In this document: positions 1-8,672 of the stretch, one piece after another | Layout: every line of letters starts with the position of its first letter | Numbering within the stretch: position 1 is the stretch's first letter | Assembly: GCA_002298075.1 (NCBI GenBank) | Contig: DBLW01000043.1 | Span: 1-19,006 of the forward strand | DNA: 19,006 nt | Direction: 5' to 3' | Source of the DNA: Bacteroidales bacterium UBA714 | GTDB taxonomy: Bacteria > Bacteroidota > Bacteroidia > Bacteroidales > UBA932 | Position numbers and translations under genes: made by a program | Notes under the pieces: generated by a model | Seen by the model: only the letters and a program-made list of their open reading frames with translations | The model's database searches: none | What the model was told of the DNA's origin: nothing

Positions 1-17
1 CTCATGAACCTGACCAT
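1..17 (-). CDS. Possible start of a downstream operon gene (partial, runs off the left edge)
   Basis: On the minus strand an ATG at 17-15 overlaps the TGA stop of the HAD phosphatase by one base (TGATG), the arrangement expected for a translationally coupled next gene. Only M-V-R-F-M can be read before the window ends, so no product can be named. A second in-frame ATG lies at 5-3. The call rests on the stop-start overlap and on the same kind of coupling between the two upstream genes. Confidence 0.35.
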
Positions 18-652
18 CAGCAGCGTCCCTCCATCTTAGCGGTCTGCAAGCGCATTAGCGCATCCAGGTCAGTGCCAGGTTCATAATACACGGCAGGAAG
101 CCCGGCCAGGGCTGCACCCTCGACATTCTTCATTGAATCGTCTATGAAAAGCATGTCGCAGGCAGGAAGAGCGATTTGCCTCATGACCTCCCGATAGAAC
201 TCCACAGAAGGCTTCAGCATCTTCATCCCGAAAGAGAAAAAGCACTTCTTGAATATCTTGTCCAGCGGTATGCCCGCCTCCTCAAACATGGCAGCTGACC
301 TCGCCAGACAGATAGGATTATTGTTGCTGAGCAGATAAAGGTCATAGTCCTCCGAAAGCCTTGAGAGCATCTCCGCCTTATACGGCTCTATGCCGACAAG
401 CATCTTCCACATTGCCCTGTCAACATCCTCAGCAACCGCCCCTGGACGCGATTCCGAAAGCACGGCGTTCCTGAAATCCTCCGCGGAAAGCATGCCCTCC
501 TCCAATTCACCGTAAATTCCCTTCTGATGGCAAGCGTCAATGAGGGAATCTATCCTCATGTATCCGAGCCCCTGCTTGAACGCATCCTTGCAGCCCTGGA
601 CATCAAGGTCAACAAGAACGCCTCCCATATCGAATATCAATGCTTTATTCAT
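17..652 (-). CDS. HAD-superfamily hydrolase (YihX-like subfamily phosphatase)
   Basis: Predicted cytosolic phosphatase of 211 residues, the usual size for a one-domain HAD-IA enzyme. All four HAD motifs are visible, numbered from the ATG at 652: motif I FDMGGVLVD with nucleophile D8, motif II LLSNNN near residue 109, the motif III lysine in KMLKPS near 146, and motif IV FIDDS near 169. The residue two after the nucleophile is Gly rather than Asp, as in the YihX-like DxGxV group, so the proton donor must come from elsewhere. A helical cap lies between motifs I and II. The ATG at 652 is preferred over an in-frame GTG at 664 because it overlaps the upstream TPR gene by 8 bases (ATGAATAA), indicating translational coupling. 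YihX acts on sugar phosphates, but the substrate here cannot be deduced. The family is secure, the specificity unknown. Confidence 0.88.
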   Translation of the reverse strand: MNKALIFDMGGVLVDLDVQGCKDAFKQGLGYMRIDSLIDACHQKGIYGELEEGMLSAEDFRNAVLSESRPGAVAEDVDRAMWKMLVGIEPYKAEMLSRLSEDYDLYLLSNNNPICLARSAAMFEEAGIPLDKIFKKCFFSFGMKMLKPSVEFYREVMRQIALPACDMLFIDDSMKNVEGAALAGLPAVYYEPGTDLDALMRLQTAKMEGRC

Positions 653-2663
653 TTCCGTTCTCACAATATTTTTTTATCACTCCATAGGCCTCGGCTATGC
701 CAAGCTCTCCGGCACGCGAAAGGTCTATGCATCCCTTCTCCTTATCCTTCAGATATATCAGGACCAGTCCCCTGTTGAAATATGCATCCCCCATATAAGG
801 ATACAGCGATATCGCCTTTGTATAATTCTCAATGGAGCTGACATGCTCCGATGAGAGGCAATACAGATTGCCGAGATTATAATACACATAAGGCAGATCC
901 GGCACAATCTCACCGGCGGCCTTCATATCCGAAATAGCGTCAGTATAGTCATACAGGCGCGTCACCTGGTCTTTAACACGTGCCCTCGTATTGCCCGTAT
1001 CATCCATGGACAGCACCTGGACATTGCTCTCTATGGATGATATGAAATCAATCATCTCCGCACGGAGCACTCCCCTGTTCATGCGGTAGAATGACTCGTA
1101 CAGTTTTCCTGTACCGGTCTCGTCCGAGGCTGAATCTATAGCTTTTCCATAGCAGTCCAAGGCTGAATTGAACTGCTTTGAACTGTTCTCATAAAGCGCC
1201 CGGATAAACATCCTGCCAGACATGTCCAATCCATCTCCCATATCTGCGCCTGCAGCAGCGGCCAGCGCCTTGGAATCAACAGCAAGCTCTTCATTCCTTA
1301 TGCCGACACCTACAGGCATCTCCTTTGTGAACTTGTCAACAAGAGGATTCTCATAGCCTCCGGCAAGAGCATAGCTCACGTCATCCTTCTTGCCGGTAAG
1401 CACGAATTTGTACAGCGGACGAAGCCTGATGTCAATGTCACGGTGCTGCAGCAGCTCGTCATTAAAGTCTTTCTTGGCAAATTCCGCATCAAGGGCAAGA
1501 AGAGAACTGTACTTGCGGGTCGTGTCAGCAAATGAGCCGGCATCCGACATGTTCTTTTCACGATACTCCCTCACTTTCTGCGTGGCCACGTCATAGTCTT
1601 CTTTTGAGGACTTCAGGTCACCGAGCAGATTCTTCACATACGAACGGTTCATATATGCCTTCGCAAAGTCCGGATACAGTTCTATGGCCTTGTCATAATC
1701 CTCCAGGGCGTTCTCATAAAGCCCCAGCCCGATGAAAACTGAAGCCCTGTTGAAATACACGAGCACATTGTCCGGATTGATGTTGAGTACCCTGTCCATA
1801 TCGTCAAGCGCCTCCTCATAAGCTCCGAGCTGCGCATGTATCAGTCCCCTGTTATAAAGAGTCAGGGCATTTCCGGGCTCCTCCTCAAGAACCTTGTTCA
1901 AATCGCCCATCGCATCCCTGTAGTCACCCTGCTCATAATGCATCAGCGCCCTGTTGAAATATGCGAAAGTATTGGCTGTATCAAGGCCTATCGCCTTGTC
2001 CATGTCAGCTATAGCGGAGCCGTAATCTTTCATAGAGGCATGCAGACGCCCCCTGCGCACATACCCTTCCGGGTCGAAACGGTCCAGCTTGATGGCCTTG
2101 TTATAGTCTGCCATCGCTTTGAGGGTATCACCTAAAAAAAGATAGCTCGCTCCACGGTTAAGATAGGCAGAAGGGTCTTTCGGCTCTTTCCTTATATATC
2201 TGTCGAAATCGCCCACAGCCTTGTCGAACTGACGAGACAGGAAATATGTGACACCACGGCTGAAATACAGGCCTGAATAGCCGGGACGAAGGTCTATGGC
2301 TTTCTGGAGGTCTTCAAGGGCCGCCTCATAATTGCCGAAACGGCTTTCGGTGATTCCCCTGTAATGATAGCCAGATGTGAAAACCGGATTATGGCGCACA
2401 GAACGGTCAAAGTCACTTTTGGCCCCGCGCAAATCCCCCAGATTGTATTTCGCTATGCCACGGAAAAAGAAGTTCCAGTAATCGGTCGTGTCAAGCCTCG
2501 ACAGAACATTGAAATTCTCAATTGCGAGTGCATATTTCCCGTCAGCCAGCGCCTGTCTTCCGCGCATGAAGAACACATCCTTGTCATATTGCGCAAAAAG
2601 CCCCTGTGCCCCCGCGGAAAGCAGGAACAACGTAACGAGAAACTTCCACACTACCCTATGCAT
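645..2663 (-). CDS. Exported tetratricopeptide-repeat protein
   Basis: A 672-residue protein with an N-terminal signal peptide (hydrophobic residues about 6-22, AQG-LFAQ cleavage region), so probably periplasmic. About ten consecutive 34-residue TPR units run from about residue 29 to 365, with the repeated W/YFNRG, G-D/NY and A-x-x-DYxKAIxLxP signatures. A stretch with no recognisable repeat covers about 370-480, and two or three further TPRs follow at about 485-518 and 592-660. TPR solenoids are protein-interaction scaffolds; no catalytic motif is seen. The start ATG at 2663 is the only one that gives a complete signal peptide. A TATCTTTG promoter core lies upstream at 2750-2743. The stop codon overlaps the start of the HAD gene, so the two are likely made together. 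The partner is unknown. Confidence 0.9.
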   Translation of the reverse strand: MHRVVWKFLVTLFLLSAGAQGLFAQYDKDVFFMRGRQALADGKYALAIENFNVLSRLDTTDYWNFFFRGIAKYNLGDLRGAKSDFDRSVRHNPVFTSGYHYRGITESRFGNYEAALEDLQKAIDLRPGYSGLYFSRGVTYFLSRQFDKAVGDFDRYIRKEPKDPSAYLNRGASYLFLGDTLKAMADYNKAIKLDRFDPEGYVRRGRLHASMKDYGSAIADMDKAIGLDTANTFAYFNRALMHYEQGDYRDAMGDLNKVLEEEPGNALTLYNRGLIHAQLGAYEEALDDMDRVLNINPDNVLVYFNRASVFIGLGLYENALEDYDKAIELYPDFAKAYMNRSYVKNLLGDLKSSKEDYDVATQKVREYREKNMSDAGSFADTTRKYSSLLALDAEFAKKDFNDELLQHRDIDIRLRPLYKFVLTGKKDDVSYALAGGYENPLVDKFTKEMPVGVGIRNEELAVDSKALAAAAGADMGDGLDMSGRMFIRALYENSSKQFNSALDCYGKAIDSASDETGTGKLYESFYRMNRGVLRAEMIDFISSIESNVQVLSMDDTGNTRARVKDQVTRLYDYTDAISDMKAAGEIVPDLPYVYYNLGNLYCLSSEHVSSIENYTKAISLYPYMGDAYFNRGLVLIYLKDKEKGCIDLSRAGELGIAEAYGVIKKYCENGNE

Positions 2664-2699
2664 ATCGAAAATATTTTTCCTGTTGTTGCTTATTTTTCC

Positions 2700-2707
2700 T
2701 AATTTTG
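2700..2707 (+). promoter_or_regulatory. Bacteroidota -7 promoter element for the M28 peptidase-like gene
   Basis: TAATTTTG matches the TAnnTTTG core exactly and predicts a transcript start near 2714, about 50 bases before the ATG at 2767. No TTTG sits at the ideal 19-21 spacing upstream; the nearest TTG triplets (2682-2687) are too close. It is divergent from the TPR promoter in the same gap. Confidence 0.5.
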
Positions 2708-2742
2708 GCGTCCCTTATGCCGGGACATCAAAAGCCAAGTTA

Positions 2743-2750
2743 CAAAGATA
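2743..2750 (-). promoter_or_regulatory. Bacteroidota -7 promoter element for the TPR/HAD operon
   Basis: On the minus strand 2750-2743 reads TATCTTTG, an exact TAnnTTTG core, predicting a transcript start near 2736 and a leader of about 70 bases to the ATG at 2663. A T-run ending in TTTG lies 23 bases upstream, slightly beyond the usual 19-21, so the -33 assignment is weak. The element lies just before the start of the divergent gene, so the two promoters face outward from a shared region of about 100 bases. Confidence 0.5.
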
Positions 2751-2766
2751 AGAATTTATTGTGCGC

Positions 2767-3840
2767 ATGCAGACAAAAAAAATCAAAAATCATGTCAACG
2801 GACAGGCCGGGACACATGCAGCAAAAGCATGTGCCACGATACTGGCCATGGCATTTGCGATATGCGCCGCAATATTCGTGTCCCCGCCTCAGGCTGCCGC
2901 ACAGAATGCATGGACACGTGAGCACGAGGCCGCAAGGAGCATGGTGAGCGCACCGGTGCTGCTTGCCCAGATAGGTTTCCTAAGCGACAGCCTATGCCAG
3001 GGAAGGGCCACCGGGACACGCGGAAATGTAGAGGCTGCATTCTGGATACAGCGCCATTTCGCACAGGCCGGGCTTCTGAAATTCGGTGACAGCTATGCCC
3101 GAAGGATTTATGCAGGCAACGGCACTTTCGGACGCAACATCATCGGCATGCTTCCCGGGTCAACACATTTCTCCAGGGACAGGTATGTGATAGTGGGAGC
3201 GCACTTTGACCACCTGGGCATCCTCAACGGAAAGATGTATCCCGGTGCAGACGCGAACGCCTCAGGCACAGTCGCCATGATAAATCTCGCCAAGATGCTG
3301 TCTGCAATGAGAAAAATCGGTAAGACACACGACAGCAACATCATTTTCGTGGCATTCGACGGAAAGGAAGCCGACATGGCAGGCTCCAAGGCCTTTTGGA
3401 GAATGATAGAGAACGGACAGCTGAAAGACCCGCAGACAGGGGCCGTGATAACAAGGAGGCAGATTTCCCTGATGGTCAACATTGACCAGATAGGCAGCAC
3501 GCTGTCACCGCTGAGGCCGGACCGCAAAGACTTCATGATAATGCTCGGCACGCATTCGCTCAAGCCGGTCAAGCGTGAACTTCTCCAGGCATGCAACAGA
3601 ATGTTCGCAATCGACCTGGACATCAGCCTGACATACTACGGCAGCGAAAACTTCACCAATATGTTCTACCGCCTTTCCGACCAGAGGGTCTTTGTTGACA
3701 ACGGGATACCAGCAGTCCTGTTCACCTCCGGCATAACAATGAACACCAACAAGACACGCGATACGCCACAGACCCTTGACACTGAAATAATGCGCAAAAG
3801 GATTCTGTTGATGTACCATTGGATAGAAAAAATGCTGTGA
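2767..3840 (+). CDS. Exported M28-family zinc peptidase homologue, possibly catalytically dead
   Basis: A 357-residue exported protein with a basic N-region and hydrophobic segment (about 22-44) ending in AAAQ. The body matches the M28 aminopeptidase fold: GAHFDHLG (H146, first metal ligand), GADANASGT (D162, bridging ligand) and MVNIDQIG (D240). At the usual GEE motif it reads FDGKEADMAGS, so the general-base Glu is Lys (K200) while the metal-ligand Glu (E201) remains. The last ligand His, normally four residues before the DT of HTxxDT, appears to be Asn (N328, in NKTRDT). Either change alone would be expected to harm catalysis. The ATG at 2767 is preferred to a GTG at 2761, though both are in frame. 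It is separated from the VanZ gene by 60 bases with a promoter. Fold assignment is strong; loss of activity is inferred from hand alignment. Confidence 0.82.
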   Translation: MQTKKIKNHVNGQAGTHAAKACATILAMAFAICAAIFVSPPQAAAQNAWTREHEAARSMVSAPVLLAQIGFLSDSLCQGRATGTRGNVEAAFWIQRHFAQAGLLKFGDSYARRIYAGNGTFGRNIIGMLPGSTHFSRDRYVIVGAHFDHLGILNGKMYPGADANASGTVAMINLAKMLSAMRKIGKTHDSNIIFVAFDGKEADMAGSKAFWRMIENGQLKDPQTGAVITRRQISLMVNIDQIGSTLSPLRPDRKDFMIMLGTHSLKPVKRELLQACNRMFAIDLDISLTYYGSENFTNMFYRLSDQRVFVDNGIPAVLFTSGITMNTNKTRDTPQTLDTEIMRKRILLMYHWIEKML

Positions 3841-3870
3841 CACCAGCGTGTGGAGTATCATGAAAAAGTG

Positions 3871-3878
3871 TAATTTTG
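3871..3878 (+). promoter_or_regulatory. Bacteroidota -7 element upstream of the vanZ-like/amidase operon
   Basis: TAATTTTG fits TAnnTTTG exactly and lies 22 bases before the ATG at 3901, giving a short leader of roughly 15 bases. No clear TTTG is present 19-21 bases upstream. It would drive VanZ-like, amidase, desulfidase and isomerase-fold genes as one unit. Confidence 0.45.
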
Positions 3879-3900
3879 CAAAATACAATATAGAAACTGC

Positions 3901-4308
3901 ATGAGACTTGACACAAGACGCATATCAAGGATAATGTTCCTGCTTTACATAGCGGCCGTAGGAGTGGTGTGCCTTATTAAGACAGACTCCCTGCCAAAGA
4001 TTCCTGCCTTATGGCTGGGCATCCCGGCAGACAAGATAGCACATTTCTGCATGTTCATGCCTTTTCCCGCCCTCGCATACATGTCCATCATGCCGCACAT
4101 GAAGAGCCTATGGACAACTTTCCTGACAATTGCGGTCCTCGCCGCCATGGGAGCAGCATTCGCATTCGGAACCGAAATCATGCAGGGCCAGACCGGATAC
4201 AGGTCATACGATATAAACGACTTCTATGCTGACATGACCGGACTTGCGGCAGGCGCAGTGCTGACAGCAGCATTTGTAATCATCAATTCAAGGCGCAGGC
4301 GAAAATGA
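3901..4308 (+). CDS. VanZ-like family membrane protein
   Basis: A small integral membrane protein of 135 residues with four predicted hydrophobic segments (about 10-26, 50-66, 75-98 and 112-128). Two family signatures are present: PADKIAHFCMFMPFPALAY in the second segment and a TEIMQGQ...RSYDINDFYADMTG motif between the third and fourth. This Asp-rich polar loop is the most conserved part of VanZ-like proteins. VanZ gives low-level teicoplanin resistance in enterococci, but most bacterial homologues have no established role, and resistance should not be assumed. Its stop shares ATGA (4305-4308) with the start of the secreted amidase, which suggests a cell-envelope role, though this is only an inference from context. 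The family is confident. Confidence 0.88.
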   Translation: MRLDTRRISRIMFLLYIAAVGVVCLIKTDSLPKIPALWLGIPADKIAHFCMFMPFPALAYMSIMPHMKSLWTTFLTIAVLAAMGAAFAFGTEIMQGQTGYRSYDINDFYADMTGLAAGAVLTAAFVIINSRRRRK

Positions 4309-7300
4309 AAAGAGCCCTCATCATATTGTCTGTCCTGACGCTTTTCTGTGCAAAAGCTTCTGCGCAAAGCGCTATTGTCAGGGATTTCCGCCCTTCATGC
4401 GACTCTCTTTGCGTCCTCCTGAACGAACGCAGCGGCATTGACGGCAAGCTCAGGCTAAAAGCCATCATGAAAAGAGGCAAGACACTCGACTTCTATTTCA
4501 CCGAATCACTTGGAGACCATCCTCTCAGGGAGGGAGACGCGCAATGGTTCAGAAAAACTCTCAAGCAGCTTTTCCCGCGCAAATGGCAGGGATACAGCAT
4601 AGGAGGGATATATACCAAACATATCGCACCGGAAAAACTCGAGACTCCGGCCCTCGGCTTCAGCGGCAACCCGTCACCGTCTCCTCGCAGGGTCTCTCCA
4701 CCGGCAGGATATGTGCGCCCTGTCAGTGAAAAAGACGGGATGTTCTTCGACAAAGGACTAAGCGGCAGGACAATAGCATTGTGGCAGAGCCACGGAATGT
4801 ACTATGACACGAATGAAGAGCGTTGGCAATGGCAGAGACCGTGCCTTTTCACGACTGTCGAAGACCTATATACGTCGGCATATGTCCTCCCTTTTCTCGT
4901 TCCGATGCTTGAGAATGCAGGTGCATACGTAATGCTTCCGAGGGAGAGGGACACCCAGACCTCCGAAGTAATATCAGACAACGACCCGCTTCTGGGAGGA
5001 CGAGGAAGTGCAGCATATGCGGAAAGCGGCAAATGGGAGGATGCCGGATGCGGATTCGCCGATGCCAAGCCTGTATATACGGGAACACAAAGCCCGTTTT
5101 CGATGGGAACGGCACGCAAGTCCACATGCATTTCATCTGAGGCAAAAGGCCAGGCAGCAAGGGCGGAATGGAGACCGGACATACCGCAAAGAGGCCGATA
5201 TGCAGTGTATGTATCCTACAAAAGCCTTCCGGAAAGCACCTCTGCGGCACATTATACCGTAGTCCATCTCGGCGGGACAAGCGAGTTCATAGTAAACCAG
5301 AGAATCGGCGGAGGGATGTGGACATATCTCGGCACCTTCGAATTTGAAAAGGGTACGGAGGGCTATGTCAGCCTGAGCAGCAGGACTCCGCAGGGACATT
5401 CATTCAAGAAAGGCAATGTAGTGACGGCTGACGCAGTGCGGTTCGGCGGAGGAATGGGATGCATCGCGCGCGGAGATGCCGATTCCACCGCATGCATATC
5501 CGGAATGCCGCGTTACACCGAAGGGGCAAGATATTCCCTGCAATGGTCCGGAGCCGACAAAGAGCTTTACAGCCAGAATGACATGTGCAACGACTACAAG
5601 GACGACTTCATGTCACGGGGCGACTGGGTGGACTGGATAAGCGGCGGCTCATGCATGAACCCGGGAAGAAGCGGCAAAGGCATTCCCGTAGACCTTGCCC
5701 TTGGCTTTCATTCAGATGCAGGAGTAACCCCGGACGATTCCATAGTAGGCACGCTTGCGATATATACCCTAAAGTCAGAGGGACGCGAGACACTGCCGGA
5801 CGGGGAAAGCCGCATGGCAAGCAGAGAATATGCAGACCTTGTGCAAAGCCAGATAGTGCACGACATCAGGATGTTGCATAACCCGGGATGGACAAGAAGG
5901 GAACTATGGGACAGAGGATACAGGGAGTCACGTACCCCGTCCTCCCCATCCATGCTTCTCGAGCTGCTGTCCCACCAGAATTTCGAAGACATGAAATATG
6001 GCCTTGACCCGGCTTTCCGCTTCACTGTGTGCAGGGCTGTATATAAGGGTATGCTGAAATATCTCTCCAACAGGTACGGTTGCCGCTATCAGGTGCAGCC
6101 GCTGCCTGTACATTCGATGGCAATTTCCCCTGCAGATGAAGGCAAGGCAATTGTCAGCTGGGAAGATACAGCCGATCCCGCCGAGCCGACGGCACGCGCA
6201 AAAGGGCACATCCTGTACACCCGCATTGATGACGGGGCATTCGACTCCGGCAAAGTCCTCAGGGAGACACACAAGACAGACGGAAGAAACTGGACAGAGG
6301 TCCCCATAGAACCAGGCCACATATACAGTTTCCGCATAGCCGCATACAACGACGGAGGAATCAGTTTCCTTTCTGAGACATTGTGCATAGGCATTCCTTC
6401 CGGCAATGCAGACGGAAGATCCGTACTTGTCGTAAACAATTTCAGCAGGGTCAGCGGCCCGGCATTCTTCGACACTCCATCCTATGGCGGCTTCACGCAT
6501 GAAACAGACAGAGGCGTCCCGTACATCAGCGACATATCATATATAGGTGACATGTATGAAATGAGGCGCGGGGCACAATGGATCTCAAACGACAATCCGG
6601 GATTCGGAGCCAGCTGGTCGTCTTATGCAGGGAAAAAACTCGCCGGCAACACTTTCGACTATCCTTATATTCATGGCAAGGCCATAATGAAGGCAGGGCA
6701 TCCGTTTTTCTCATGCAGCAGCGAGGCTTTCTGCACGGAAGCAAATCTCACGGAAAAGGCCTGGAGCATGGATCTCATCTGCGGTAAGCAGGTTACGGTG
6801 CCTTCTGCAGCAGACAGCACCGCCTTTGCCGTTTTCCCTCCAGAGCTTCAGCAGGCAATACGCACTTTCACATCAAAGGGAGGAAATGTCCTTGTGAGTG
6901 GAGCGCATATCGGTACAGATATCTGGGACAGCATTTATCCTGTAGCGAAGGACAGCCGGCAGGCAGAGAGCGCCAAGGCCTTTGCCCAGGGCGTGCTCGG
7001 GTTCAAATGGGTCAGAAACAACGCAAGCAGGACAGGAGAAGTCGCATTTGAAAGGAATGGAATGAGTGTGACAGACAGTCTCAGCACCATGGCATTCCAC
7101 ACTTGGCCGAATGAAGAGTCGTACTGCGTGGAAGCCCCGGACGGAATTGCACCTGCAGGTTCTGGAGAGATCATGATGAGATATGCGGACACGGGCATTC
7201 CTGCAGCGGCACGCTGCAGCAGAAGCGGATACCGGACAGTCTGCATCGGTTTCCCCATCGAGACATTAAAGGAAGAAGACAGCATAGACTGCATAATATC

Positions 7301-7328
7301 TGCAACTTTTGAATTTTTCAGACAATGA
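4305..7328 (+). CDS. Secreted N-acetylmuramoyl-L-alanine amidase with golvesin-like insert and Fn3 domain
   Basis: A 1007-residue exported protein (signal peptide 1-20, cleaved near SAQ). Amidase_3-type zinc motifs are present but far apart: H163 in ALWQSHGMYYD, E186 in VEDLYTSAY, H469 in LALGFHSDAG, and E553 in MLLELLSHQNFED. Together these match the H-E-H-E set of enzymes cutting the bond between muramic acid and L-alanine in peptidoglycan. Between E186 and H469 lies an insert of about 230 residues; residues about 240-383 (KWEDAGCGFADA to TADAVRFGGG) resemble the golvesin/xanthan-lyase-like beta-sandwich. A fibronectin type III-like domain follows at about 600-697, then a 300-residue C-terminal region with a Rossmann-like start (VLVVNNF) and a GGNVLVSGAHIGTD strand-loop resembling a GATase1-like fold. 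Homologues are sometimes named xanthan lyase, but the visible active site is an amidase. It overlaps both neighbours by ATGA. Confidence 0.85.
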   Translation: MKRALIILSVLTLFCAKASAQSAIVRDFRPSCDSLCVLLNERSGIDGKLRLKAIMKRGKTLDFYFTESLGDHPLREGDAQWFRKTLKQLFPRKWQGYSIGGIYTKHIAPEKLETPALGFSGNPSPSPRRVSPPAGYVRPVSEKDGMFFDKGLSGRTIALWQSHGMYYDTNEERWQWQRPCLFTTVEDLYTSAYVLPFLVPMLENAGAYVMLPRERDTQTSEVISDNDPLLGGRGSAAYAESGKWEDAGCGFADAKPVYTGTQSPFSMGTARKSTCISSEAKGQAARAEWRPDIPQRGRYAVYVSYKSLPESTSAAHYTVVHLGGTSEFIVNQRIGGGMWTYLGTFEFEKGTEGYVSLSSRTPQGHSFKKGNVVTADAVRFGGGMGCIARGDADSTACISGMPRYTEGARYSLQWSGADKELYSQNDMCNDYKDDFMSRGDWVDWISGGSCMNPGRSGKGIPVDLALGFHSDAGVTPDDSIVGTLAIYTLKSEGRETLPDGESRMASREYADLVQSQIVHDIRMLHNPGWTRRELWDRGYRESRTPSSPSMLLELLSHQNFEDMKYGLDPAFRFTVCRAVYKGMLKYLSNRYGCRYQVQPLPVHSMAISPADEGKAIVSWEDTADPAEPTARAKGHILYTRIDDGAFDSGKVLRETHKTDGRNWTEVPIEPGHIYSFRIAAYNDGGISFLSETLCIGIPSGNADGRSVLVVNNFSRVSGPAFFDTPSYGGFTHETDRGVPYISDISYIGDMYEMRRGAQWISNDNPGFGASWSSYAGKKLAGNTFDYPYIHGKAIMKAGHPFFSCSSEAFCTEANLTEKAWSMDLICGKQVTVPSAADSTAFAVFPPELQQAIRTFTSKGGNVLVSGAHIGTDIWDSIYPVAKDSRQAESAKAFAQGVLGFKWVRNNASRTGEVAFERNGMSVTDSLSTMAFHTWPNEESYCVEAPDGIAPAGSGEIMMRYADTGIPAAARCSRSGYRTVCIGFPIETLKEEDSIDCIISATFEFFRQ

Positions 7329-8650
7329 CAGAACGCGAAGCTGAAATTATCGGGCTTATCAGAAAAGAGGTCAAGCCGGCATTGGGATGCACCGAACCGA
7401 TAGCCGTGGCCCTCGCCGTTGCCAAGGCGACGGAAATCCTGGAAGAGAAATGCGGCGGCAATGGCGGAGCACGCAAAATCGGCGCAGATTTCACGATCAG
7501 GGCTGAAGTGAGCGGAAATATTTTGAAGAACGGCATGGGTGTCGGAATCCCGGGCACAGGTATGGTCGGGCTTCACATTGCGGCAGCCTTGGGCGCAGTC
7601 TGCGGAAGGTCATCATATGGTCTGGAAGTTCTGCACGACCTTGACGAAGCCTCAATTGCCAATGCAAAGCGCATGGTGGCGGACAAGGCCGTGACTGTAG
7701 CCCTTGCGGAGACAGACCACAAACTCTACGTAAAAGCCATAGTGGAAGGCAGCTGCGGGCATTGCGCCAGCGCGGTGATAGAAGACGATCATGACAATAT
7801 TGTGGAGACCGGCTTCGACGGGAAAGTCCTGTCAGGCGGATGCACCAACAGGGAAACCCTTTGTGACGATACAAGGAGCACGCTCGACTATCACCTGACT
7901 GTCGAGGAAATATACCGGTTTGCAACGACAGTCGATTACGATGACATTAGCTTCATCCTGGAATCACGGACACTGAACCTCGCCCTTGCACAAGAAGGGC
8001 TGAGAGGCAATTACGGGCTGAATGTAGGGCATGCCATAAGTTCAGACGGCAACAGGGAGGTCTTCGGAGATGATTTCCTCAGCTATGCGATGTCGCTCAC
8101 TGCCGCGGCATCTGACGCAAGGATGGCAGGATGCACACTGCCTGCAATGAGCAATTCAGGAAGCGGGAACCAGGGAATAACGGTCACGATGCCAGTCATA
8201 GCATATTCACTGCGATACGGGACTGATGACATCCGGCTGGCGAGAGCACTGGTCCTGAGCCACCTGATTGCGATTCACATAAAGGGCTATCTCGGCAAAT
8301 TGTCCGCCCTGTGCGGCTGCGTCATAGCATCTACAGGGGCGGCATGCGGACTGGTATATCTTCGCGGAGGCTCGTTCGAACAAATCTGCTGGGCAATCAA
8401 GAACATGATAGGCAACATTACCGGCATGGTATGCGACGGCGCCAAGGTAGGCTGCGCAATGAAAGTGGCCTCCGGTGTTTCAAGCGCGCTGCAGTCTGCA
8501 GTGCTTGCCCGTGAAGGCACATGCGTCTCCGAGCACGACGGAATAATCGAGAAGTGCATCGAGAAGACCATACGGAACCTCGGGCGCATCGGCTCTGTGG
8601 GAATGCAGAATACGGACAATATGATACTTGACATCATGGTATGCAAATAA
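7325..8650 (+). CDS. L-cysteine desulfidase family protein (CyuA/UPF0597, Fe-S lyase)
   Basis: A cytosolic 441-residue protein of the CyuA/YhaM (UPF0597) family, related to the alpha part of iron-sulfur serine dehydratases. Members with known activity split L-cysteine to pyruvate, ammonia and sulfide using a [4Fe-4S] cluster. The family opening KPALGCTEPIAVA is complete, with C22 the expected cluster ligand. Other expected motifs are SNSGSGNQGI (277-285), the cysteine-rich ALCGC...GAACG (329-342) and GMVCDGAKVGCAMK (367-380), which provide candidate ligands. Length is normal for the family (about 430). The ATG at 7325 shares ATGA with the amidase stop. It sits 22 bases before an isomerase-fold gene, suggesting that the two enzymes share a pathway. 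Cysteine as substrate is likely from the family but not proven here; related sulfur amino acids or serine are alternatives. Confidence 0.87.
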   Translation: MTEREAEIIGLIRKEVKPALGCTEPIAVALAVAKATEILEEKCGGNGGARKIGADFTIRAEVSGNILKNGMGVGIPGTGMVGLHIAAALGAVCGRSSYGLEVLHDLDEASIANAKRMVADKAVTVALAETDHKLYVKAIVEGSCGHCASAVIEDDHDNIVETGFDGKVLSGGCTNRETLCDDTRSTLDYHLTVEEIYRFATTVDYDDISFILESRTLNLALAQEGLRGNYGLNVGHAISSDGNREVFGDDFLSYAMSLTAAASDARMAGCTLPAMSNSGSGNQGITVTMPVIAYSLRYGTDDIRLARALVLSHLIAIHIKGYLGKLSALCGCVIASTGAACGLVYLRGGSFEQICWAIKNMIGNITGMVCDGAKVGCAMKVASGVSSALQSAVLAREGTCVSEHDGIIEKCIEKTIRNLGRIGSVGMQNTDNMILDIMVCK

Positions 8651-8672
8651 TCTATGGACAATATACAAACAC

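Noticed and set aside
3901..4308. Glycopeptide resistance role for the VanZ-like gene
   Set aside because: No vanHAX-type ligase, dehydrogenase or dipeptidase is nearby, and VanZ-like proteins are common with no resistance link.
8628..8672. Longer N-terminus for the isomerase-fold protein
   Set aside because: It would overlap the desulfidase gene by 23 bases and add 15 residues before the first beta strand; the ATG at 8673 gives a natural gap.
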